Shown here one piece after another: positions 15,858-21,901 of a stretch of DNA of 21,901 nucleotides. The number at the start of each line of letters is the position of its first letter. Position 1 is the first letter of the stretch. Both the position numbers and the translations under genes were made by a program. The stretch spans positions 1-21,901 of IMG/VR virus record IMGVR_UViG_3300037585_006137; one strand, 5' to 3'. The notes below the pieces were generated by a model, which had not been told where the DNA came from, made no database searches, and saw nothing but the letters and a program-made list of their open reading frames with translations. Origin of the DNA: a virus.

Positions 15858-16073
15858 ATGAGCGATAATGAAGATTTACTTAAAAAATGGAAAGAGATAA
15901 AGAAAAAAGAAGAAAGAGATAACCCATATGCTGGTTTTATTATTGATGAAGGCGAATTTGTTGAGATTAAACCAGGTGTTCAACAGTTAAGTGTTGAAGA
16001 ATTAAAAGAAGAGGAAAACGATAATGGCAGCTCCAACGATAACAGCAATATATCCGAGCAACAACGCGACTAG
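15858..16073 (+). CDS. Small acidic hypothetical protein
   Basis: The 71-residue, highly charged product is Lys/Glu-rich at the start (LLKKWKEIKKKEERDNPYAGF), acidic in the middle, and Asn/Ser-rich at the end. It has no recognised domain. AGGAA lies 9 bases before the ATG. Its last 50 bases overlap the start of the next gene in another frame, and the overlapped part encodes a low-complexity tail, so it is probably a tolerated extension. The position just after the capsid terminator suggests a small neck or head accessory protein. It is unusually short for the block but well placed and well started, so it is likely real. Confidence 0.6.
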   Translation: MSDNEDLLKKWKEIKKKEERDNPYAGFIIDEGEFVEIKPGVQQLSVEELKEEENDNGSSNDNSNISEQQRD

Positions 16074-17106
16074 TGTTCCTGTTGGTGCAAACATTGAAAT
16101 TACCTTTTCTACTGCATTAGATTTATCTACTGTAAAGAATAATATAGTTCTTTATGGAAAAGATTTTGATTTTGCTTCTGGCCCTGATACTGCTGTTTAC
16201 TTTAATGAAGATGGAACTAATAAAGAATTTTTAAAATCACCTGGATTTAAAGGTGTAGTTAAATGTGATTATGAATTAGTATACATTGATTCAAATGGAG
16301 ATACAGTAAGTTTAGAGCCTACCAGCATTTCTGATGAAAGTGCCGGCCCATACACCCACAAAGTAATTATCAAACCTAAGACTATACTGTCTCCTGACTT
16401 GGATTACAACCTTTATATTATAGGTGAAGATGAGTCTGGAACTAATAAAGGTATAAGTACTAGGACAGTATATGAAGTTGATTCCAGCGGTGCTACAGGT
16501 ACAACTGGAGTCATGCATGTTTATGGTGGATATAAAGGCGAATCCCATGAAACTGTAAACGTTAAAATCACTACTGGTGGAAACATTGGTACTGCTGAAT
16601 ATAAGTGGTGGTATTCTACTGATGTAGAATCCAATGCTACAACTGGAAAAGTTACATCTAGAAGATTTAGAAAACTAGATAAAGGTATTCAGATTAGATT
16701 TACTGGATCATCTTTTGTTGTTGATGATGTCTATACTGTGAATGTTAGAGCGAAGGAGATGCTTGAGCAATCTTATACATCTTCTTTCTCTACTTCCAAT
16801 ACAGAAGTAACGCAGCTTCCAGATACCACCTCCACTAGTGTTATTGGAACATCTGTATCTAGTGTTTCTGGAGTACCGTTAAGTATCATTGACGTTACCC
16901 CAGCAGATGGAGCAAGCCATCAAAAATTTTCAGATAGAAAGATAACCATTGAGTTTTCTGCTACATTAGATTCTACTACAGTTACTCAAGATTCAGTAAC
17001 TGTTTTAAGCTATCCAATATCTGGTATAATATCTTCAGCAGATGAAGAGAGTGAGTTGTTTAAGAAACTCACAGTTGATTCAAATAAAATTATTATAGAT
17101 TTATAA
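16024..17106 (+). CDS. Virion protein built of Ig-like modules (Big_5-type domains)
   Basis: The 360-residue protein is made of beta-modules. Residues 1-150 start with TITAIYPSNNATSVPVGANI, EITFSTALD and STVKNNIVLYG, the signature of bacterial Ig-like domain 5 (SbsA-type). Residues about 160-260 form a different beta-module (GGNIGTAEYKWWYSTD, KLDKGIQIRFTGSSFVVDDVYTVNV), of a type I recall in phage structural proteins. Residues 286-360 begin a second Ig-like domain (IIDVTPADGASHQKFSDRKI) but stop at KLTVDSNKIIIDL, before the closing strands. The start is firm because the first domain begins at once and GAGGA lies 8 bases upstream, although it overlaps the previous gene by 50 bases. It is probably a neck, head-fibre or collar protein. 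Confidence 0.78.
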   Translation: MAAPTITAIYPSNNATSVPVGANIEITFSTALDLSTVKNNIVLYGKDFDFASGPDTAVYFNEDGTNKEFLKSPGFKGVVKCDYELVYIDSNGDTVSLEPTSISDESAGPYTHKVIIKPKTILSPDLDYNLYIIGEDESGTNKGISTRTVYEVDSSGATGTTGVMHVYGGYKGESHETVNVKITTGGNIGTAEYKWWYSTDVESNATTGKVTSRRFRKLDKGIQIRFTGSSFVVDDVYTVNVRAKEMLEQSYTSSFSTSNTEVTQLPDTTSTSVIGTSVSSVSGVPLSIIDVTPADGASHQKFSDRKITIEFSATLDSTTVTQDSVTVLSYPISGIISSADEESELFKKLTVDSNKIIIDL

Positions 17107-17118
17107 GAAGGACTATTT

Positions 17119-18117
17119 ATGAGTTATAAAAGAGATTGCGTACCAGTAGGCCAGGTTGTTACTTTGCAAGCAATCTTCGTTGATGCTTGTAATAAACCTG
17201 TTGATCTGGATACCGATACTTTAACTTTAGAGATATACAATTCTTCTGGAACTTTAGTTACAACTATAGCTAGTGCTAGTATTACTAATATAACTACTGG
17301 TTTTTACGAGTACAGTTATACTGTTCCTTCCGATGCAACAGAAGGTTTGTGGAAAGATAAATGGAGTGGCCAAATTGGCGGCGTTGATATTAGTAATGAA
17401 TTTACTTTCAAGATTATGGAAACTGGAAGTATTAAATTGCAAACCGTTAATGGTAATACTCTAATTGTAATACTCTTAAGTAAAACTATTGCTGACACCG
17501 ATGGTAACGCTTTAGGAGAAGAGAAACAGTTAACCTTCTCTACTAGGTATAGTCCTTATTATGCTTCTCCTGATTTAGTTAGATTAGAATGTGGAAACTG
17601 GTTGAATGGAATTCCAGATGATACTTTAAGTTTAATGATCCATTGGGCTTCAAAAGAAGCAGATGTGTACAGGAAGAGATCTATAAAGAATAGAGATATT
17701 TTTGAAACTGCAAGATTGAAATTTGTAGTATACGATGTTGCTTTAAGATGTCTAATGCTTCCAGTAAATGGAAGTGGAGGAACAAAACAACTAGGGGATT
17801 TACTTATTAAGAATAATATGGACTTCGGTAAAGCAATTAAAGATATCAGAGATAAGAGAGAAGAATGGTTGAGAGTTCTAAACTCTGGCGGGTCTATTGT
17901 TCCTGGTCAAGGTTTTGCTCCTAGTATTGCTATCAAAGGGCAATATCATCCTGAGAACAAAAAGATGGGAAGGCTTTGGTGGTCTCCAGATGAGTTTCCA
18001 TACAATCAACCTGCAGGAAATAAAAGTTTTAGAAAAGGAACTCAAAGAAAGTTTAGAAAAGGCTATAGTGATTTAAGTATAAGAAGTGTATACTTTAAAG
18101 ACGAGGAGCCAGATTAA
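17119..18117 (+). CDS. Ig-module plus head-tail adaptor (neck) fusion protein
   Basis: The 332-residue protein has three visible parts. Residues 1-103 form an Ig-like module (VPVGQVVTLQAIFVDACNKP, TGFYEYSYTVP, EGLWKDKWSG) of a type common in phage neck and baseplate proteins. Residues 104-145 (VNGNTLIVILLSKTIADTDG, NALGEEKQLTFST) read as the closing half of a Big_5 domain whose opening half ends the preceding gene. Residues 146-260 (YSPYYASPDLVRLECG, IPDDTLSLMIHWASKEADVY, then helices to LRVLNSGG) resemble the helical head-tail adaptor that binds under the portal. The C-terminus is basic. AAGGA precedes the start by 7 bases, and the stop overlaps the next ATG (TAATG). Confidence 0.72.
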   Translation: MSYKRDCVPVGQVVTLQAIFVDACNKPVDLDTDTLTLEIYNSSGTLVTTIASASITNITTGFYEYSYTVPSDATEGLWKDKWSGQIGGVDISNEFTFKIMETGSIKLQTVNGNTLIVILLSKTIADTDGNALGEEKQLTFSTRYSPYYASPDLVRLECGNWLNGIPDDTLSLMIHWASKEADVYRKRSIKNRDIFETARLKFVVYDVALRCLMLPVNGSGGTKQLGDLLIKNNMDFGKAIKDIRDKREEWLRVLNSGGSIVPGQGFAPSIAIKGQYHPENKKMGRLWWSPDEFPYNQPAGNKSFRKGTQRKFRKGYSDLSIRSVYFKDEEPD

Positions 18118-18680
18118 TGAGTTTTAAAAGAAAGCTTTTTAAAGGACAAACTAGTGAGAAAAGCTCTCCTAACGAGATAAACTTACGAAGTGAGTTTGAT
18201 AAGCTTGTTTTTGGTGCGGGTGGTGGAACACCCCACAAAAAACGGGTTTTAATTAGAAAGTTTCGATTGGATGATGGTATAAAAAAACAATGCGTTTGTC
18301 TAAGTGGTCTAACTAGAGAAGCTTCCCTTGAATGCCCTTTCTGTTTAGGGGAAGGATATTATTGGGATGAGAAGTGGTCAGATTGCTATTCTAATTATCT
18401 TGGCGCAGATGCTGGTCAGGGCAATAGGAAAAGAAATTTGGCACCTGGTGTTACTAGAGTAGATTATAAGATATTCTATTTTAGATTCGATGAAGAAATT
18501 AAATATACGGATAAAATAATTGAAGTAAAACTTGATATTGAAGGGAATCCAGTTGTACCATATATTAGAGAAGCGATATATAATCCTCAAACTATTGTAG
18601 AGAACAGAGCAGATAATGGCAGGCTTGAATACTATACAATATATGCTAGAGAACAAGATGCAATTGCAAGGGATCCTTAA
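18117..18680 (+). CDS. Neck/head-completion protein with Cys cluster
   Basis: The 187-residue protein carries C59, C61, C73 and C76 in the order CVC, 11 residues, CPFC, followed by LGEGYYWDEKW. This looks like a zinc knuckle, and I recall similar sequences in head-tail connector or stopper proteins of other myoviruses. The rest alternates strands, including VDYKIFYFRF, with no membrane segment. GAGGAG precedes the start by 8 bases, and the gene is coupled on both sides by TAATG overlaps. It sits between the adaptor-like protein and the putative tail terminator, where a stopper or connector protein would be expected. Function is inferred from context. Confidence 0.6.
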   Translation: MSFKRKLFKGQTSEKSSPNEINLRSEFDKLVFGAGGGTPHKKRVLIRKFRLDDGIKKQCVCLSGLTREASLECPFCLGEGYYWDEKWSDCYSNYLGADAGQGNRKRNLAPGVTRVDYKIFYFRFDEEIKYTDKIIEVKLDIEGNPVVPYIREAIYNPQTIVENRADNGRLEYYTIYAREQDAIARDP

Positions 18681-19426
18681 TGAGTAATAAAGAAAAAGCA
18701 ACAATGTTAGAAGAGATATCTGAACAGCTTTCAAAAGAAGCACAGAAGTTTAGTATCGCTTTAAACAATAATGGCAAAATTACTTCAGTTTATGAGATTG
18801 AAACTAAAATTAACAACATTTATGAATTTGATGTTAATAAGTTTCTTCCTAATGCTACAGCTATGACTCTAGATAAGTTCTATGAATTAACAGCAGAGCT
18901 TATAAGAAATGCTCAAATACAAGATGGTATAATTGAGGATGAAATAATTGCATTCACAGAAGAATACACACCAGAAGAATTCCATAACTTTGGAGACGAA
19001 GTTATCGTTTTCAGACTTTTAAAAAGAGAACCCGCAAGAATGGACAGTAAGGGGACAAGTAGACCACAGCGAAATAGTATGCACTCTTATGAAATGTTAA
19101 AGCCTAACTTTCCTAATAAAAGTATTATTGTTGAGTCTCGTCCGATTGATCATATTATTGAACTTACTTGCTGGGCTAAAACTAATAGGCTCGCTAATAA
19201 GCGTGCCATTTGGTTAGAAAAATTATTGATAAATAACTCCTGGGTTTTTGAAACTCAAGGAGTAGAAAGATTTTATTGGGAAGGACGCGGACCTGATACT
19301 TATATGACTTCAGGCGAGCAAAGACTTTTCTATAGGCCTTTGAAATTTTTTGTTAGATTCAGAGAATTCGAGGCTAAATTATATTCAGTTATTAAAGATA
19401 TTGAAATTATTTACGGAGGAAATTAA
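18680..19426 (+). CDS. Putative tail terminator / tail completion protein
   Basis: The 248-residue protein is immediately upstream of the tail sheath and coupled by TAATG to the neck protein. The first 100 residues are helical and charged. The second half is beta/alpha with IDHIIELTCWAKTNRLANKR, AIWLEKLLINNSWVFETQGV and a PLKFFVRFREFEAK strand, the general pattern of tail-terminator folds that cap the tail tube at the neck. Cys is almost absent. The identification rests mainly on gene order and secondary-structure pattern, so a second neck protein remains possible. Confidence 0.5.
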   Translation: MSNKEKATMLEEISEQLSKEAQKFSIALNNNGKITSVYEIETKINNIYEFDVNKFLPNATAMTLDKFYELTAELIRNAQIQDGIIEDEIIAFTEEYTPEEFHNFGDEVIVFRLLKREPARMDSKGTSRPQRNSMHSYEMLKPNFPNKSIIVESRPIDHIIELTCWAKTNRLANKRAIWLEKLLINNSWVFETQGVERFYWEGRGPDTYMTSGEQRLFYRPLKFFVRFREFEAKLYSVIKDIEIIYGGN

Positions 19427-19428
19427 AA

Positions 19429-21897
19429 ATGGCTAGAAATAAATATAGCGGTCAGATTTCTGCAGACTTTGTCAGTGGAAACTTATTCGAAAGTGATCGA
19501 ATTACAGGACCATACATGTGTATAGTTGGTACAGCTAGCGCCGGACCATCTTATGTTTTGAGAAGAGTTTCTTCTCTTGCAGCTGCTGTTGACCTTTACG
19601 AAGATACAGATACAAAACTCATTAGAGATATTGCTTTGGCTTTTCAAGAAAACCCAAATGTAAACTTGTACTGTATGAGAATTGGTGGAACAAAAGCTTC
19701 AGTTGAATTAACACAAGCTAATACAAACGCAAAATTATATATTCAACCCCAGTATGAAGATGCTGAGATTCTTGAAAAATACAGATTTGCTATGATGAAG
19801 AGTACCTTATCAGAAAACTCAACAAATGAGTTTCCTAGATTGTTAATCTATGATATTGAAGATGAAATTGTAGTGTATGATAGTGATGAAATTGTAATAA
19901 CAGACTTAGGTCTATTTAAAGTTACAATTGACAGTACATTTCAATACCATGAAGCAGGTTTAGATTCAGATGGAAATCCAGATTTTGTAGATTCAGCAAA
20001 CTATCATAGTTTAGAAGAACTAAATGATGGAACTACTGCTGCAGCTGCTTTGGGTGATTCTATTAGCAGTACTAATGCTATTAGTGGTTCGGTTTACATT
20101 GCAGGTACAGATGGATTAAGATTATCAAGTTCAGAGAAATATGCTTGTTTGCAAAAAGCTTATGACTTAATTGCTACAAGATATATGGACTTTATTGTTC
20201 CTTCTGACATATATGTAGATTCAGCTAATATTGTCGATACAGTTTCTGGTAACGATAAAGCTGCTGGTGGTGAAGTTTTAGTTTATCAAAATGTTGATTG
20301 GTCTAGTGGAGCTCCTACACCTGGAGATGCTACTTCTGATGTTCTTGGATATGCTTGGCACTTTAGATTTAAAGCAAAGACATACACATTTATGTCTGCA
20401 GCTTCTGACTTGTTTAGTGCTGCAGGGTTAGCTGCTACGCAAGTTACTGGTAGTATTGCAGCAGGCGGTGCTCAGGATGCTGATATTACTTTTGATGCTG
20501 CATTGAAAAAATGCTTAATCCATGACAGCCAATACAAAGTAAACAAAATTAAGTTTGCATTTGCAGATGTCCCAAGTGCTTCTCCAAATGTTGTCAGAAC
20601 GGAAACAATTGACAGTGACGGTGTTCTTACTATCAGTTTAGCAATTAAAGCAGGTTCTGCAACTGCAGGTGAATTAAAAGCTGCTCTTGAAGCTTCTACT
20701 TATGTTGGTACTGCTACCATTGGTAGTGCTATTGATTCAGAGGTAATTACTAATGTTAGTACTGAAGAATCTGCAGAAACAGTAACTGGTTCTAACTGGT
20801 TAACTCACAAAGAGTTAGTTGGAGAAGATATACCTAGTGAAGTATGGAGTAAGTTTTCTAACTCTGCAAACTCATCTTTGAGAGAAGTTAACTTTGCTCA
20901 TCAATTAGCACAATTCTGTTATTATGCTTCTAGTAGTTATCATATGTGTTTAGGTTTTGTTTCATTTAAGCGACCTACATCTTACAATCAAATTGATTTG
21001 GCTAACTACTTTGGTGAACTGCCAGTATATCAAGGATGGAATGGCAACTTAGGAAACGAAGCTATTAAGACTCCTGGAAATGGTATTCTTGGTAACAAGT
21101 TTATGGGTGGAGCTAAAGGTTATAGATACGCTCAATTGAAAAACGGAAGTGCAAGCAATGGTTACAGTTTTGGTGGATTTATTTGCACTAAAGGTCTTGG
21201 ACTGCCGAATGGAGAAGGATATGGTATCGATCAGAATGATGAAAAAGTAGATAGAAATAAGTTTCCAGTTGATATTGGTAGACATATTGTTATTTCTGCT
21301 GCTTGGCCAACTGCTAGTGCAACTGTAGGTGGAACAACCAGTACATTTAAAACTTCTATCTCAAGTGTTCTTGCAGCGAGAATCTTTGGTTCACCTGTAA
21401 ACAGAGAGCCTTTTGGAGAAGCAAATGGATTAGTAAATGCTTCATTGTCTTTGACAAGTTCTGAAAGTTCTCTAGTATCACAAGGTTATGCCGGTGATTC
21501 ACGAGTTGCTAGAGTTTCTTTACTCAATACAACGAATCAAGGTTTAGTGTATCTTACTAGCATTTCTACAGCTGCTCATCCAATTGATGATTATAAGAGA
21601 ATATCAACTATACGTTGTGTAAATAGAGTTGTAAATGGATTAAGAAGTCTTGCTAAAGGCTACATTGGTACATCTTTCAATTCTGCTAATATTCTTTCTC
21701 TTCAAACTGCCATTAACGGTTACTTGAAGTCAGAGAAAGATGTTGGTGTGCATCAAGGTGCCGTTGCTCAAATTTCTTATACTAGAGCTGACAGAATTAA
21801 TGGCAATTTAAAAATTAAGTTAAGAATGATTCCACCATTCTCTCTTGAAACTATCGAAGTGGAAACATCTATATTGGCTGATGCTAGTGAATTATAA
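19429..21897 (+). CDS. Tail sheath protein, enlarged
   Basis: Predicted to be the contractile sheath that drives the tail tube through the host envelope. The N-terminus (ESDRITGPYMCIVGTASAGP, then LIRDIALAFQENPNVNLYCMRIGG) has the usual sheath pattern. The C-terminus (HPIDDYKRISTIRCVNRVVN and RSLAKGYIGTSFNS, then a last beta segment) matches the conserved sheath core that links subunits. At 822 residues it exceeds most sheaths (about 450-700). Residues about 335-455 look like an inserted beta-module (DSDGVLTISLAIKAGS, AGELKAALEAS). The ribosome binding site is strong (GGAGG, 8 bases). The gene ends 4 bases before the window edge; a tail tube gene is expected next. Confidence 0.93.
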   Translation: MARNKYSGQISADFVSGNLFESDRITGPYMCIVGTASAGPSYVLRRVSSLAAAVDLYEDTDTKLIRDIALAFQENPNVNLYCMRIGGTKASVELTQANTNAKLYIQPQYEDAEILEKYRFAMMKSTLSENSTNEFPRLLIYDIEDEIVVYDSDEIVITDLGLFKVTIDSTFQYHEAGLDSDGNPDFVDSANYHSLEELNDGTTAAAALGDSISSTNAISGSVYIAGTDGLRLSSSEKYACLQKAYDLIATRYMDFIVPSDIYVDSANIVDTVSGNDKAAGGEVLVYQNVDWSSGAPTPGDATSDVLGYAWHFRFKAKTYTFMSAASDLFSAAGLAATQVTGSIAAGGAQDADITFDAALKKCLIHDSQYKVNKIKFAFADVPSASPNVVRTETIDSDGVLTISLAIKAGSATAGELKAALEASTYVGTATIGSAIDSEVITNVSTEESAETVTGSNWLTHKELVGEDIPSEVWSKFSNSANSSLREVNFAHQLAQFCYYASSSYHMCLGFVSFKRPTSYNQIDLANYFGELPVYQGWNGNLGNEAIKTPGNGILGNKFMGGAKGYRYAQLKNGSASNGYSFGGFICTKGLGLPNGEGYGIDQNDEKVDRNKFPVDIGRHIVISAAWPTASATVGGTTSTFKTSISSVLAARIFGSPVNREPFGEANGLVNASLSLTSSESSLVSQGYAGDSRVARVSLLNTTNQGLVYLTSISTAAHPIDDYKRISTIRCVNRVVNGLRSLAKGYIGTSFNSANILSLQTAINGYLKSEKDVGVHQGAVAQISYTRADRINGNLKIKLRMIPPFSLETIEVETSILADASEL

Positions 21898-21901
21898 TTA
21901 A

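Noticed and set aside
16882-17490. A programmed frameshift or group I intron/intein joining the 360- and 332-residue genes
   Set aside because: The second gene has its own AAGGA site and ATG. No slippery sequence, intein splice motifs or homing endonuclease is seen, and the intervening DNA encodes a normal Ig-like module.
18378-18743. 121-residue open frame on the - strand, rich in Ile/Tyr/Phe
   Set aside because: It spans the junction of two well-supported + strand genes, and its composition is that of an AT-rich shadow frame.

Overview
The window is a dense, single-strand (+) block of the late/morphogenesis region of a tailed phage, or a prophage of that kind. The contractile tail sheath gene at the right end makes it a myovirus. 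DNA is AT-rich, arginine codons are mostly AGA, and gaps are short with frequent ATGA/TAATG stop-start overlaps. Good Shine-Dalgarno sites (AGGAG/GGAGG) precede the strongly expressed genes. No bacterial gene, tRNA, integrase, CRISPR array or insertion sequence is visible. The host cannot be fixed from this sequence; the strong Shine-Dalgarno sites only indicate a host that uses them.

Left part (1-6224): the 3' end of a protein carrying a complete staphylococcal-nuclease-like domain, then a small Gly/Ala-rich protein with a glycine zipper, then the large terminase subunit, then a second Gly/Pro-rich protein with a glycine zipper. The first two proteins share an IDTAG motif about 50 residues from their C-termini, which suggests they belong to one assembly. 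Middle (6292-9403): a beta-rich small protein, two small hydrophilic proteins, and a 617-residue protein with hydrophobic helices and a long coiled coil. None of these four can be named. Capsid block (9413-15770): portal, a prohead protease fused to an acidic scaffold-like C-terminal half, a putative head decoration/structural protein, and the HK97-fold major capsid protein. An in-frame start with a very strong ribosome binding site lies inside the protease gene and probably yields a separate scaffold protein, as in lambda C/Nu3. A strong intrinsic terminator follows the capsid gene.

Neck/tail block (15858-21897): a small acidic protein, a protein made of Ig-like modules, an Ig-module plus head-tail adaptor fusion, a Cys-cluster neck protein, a probable tail terminator, and an enlarged tail sheath with an apparent inserted beta-module.

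Together these genes build the procapsid (portal, scaffold, capsid, decoration), mature it (protease), package DNA (terminase), and close it with a neck and contractile tail. The most interesting parts are the nuclease plus glycine-zipper set around the terminase, the nested scaffold start, the Ig domain that looks split between two neighbouring genes, and the attenuator-like terminator after the capsid gene.
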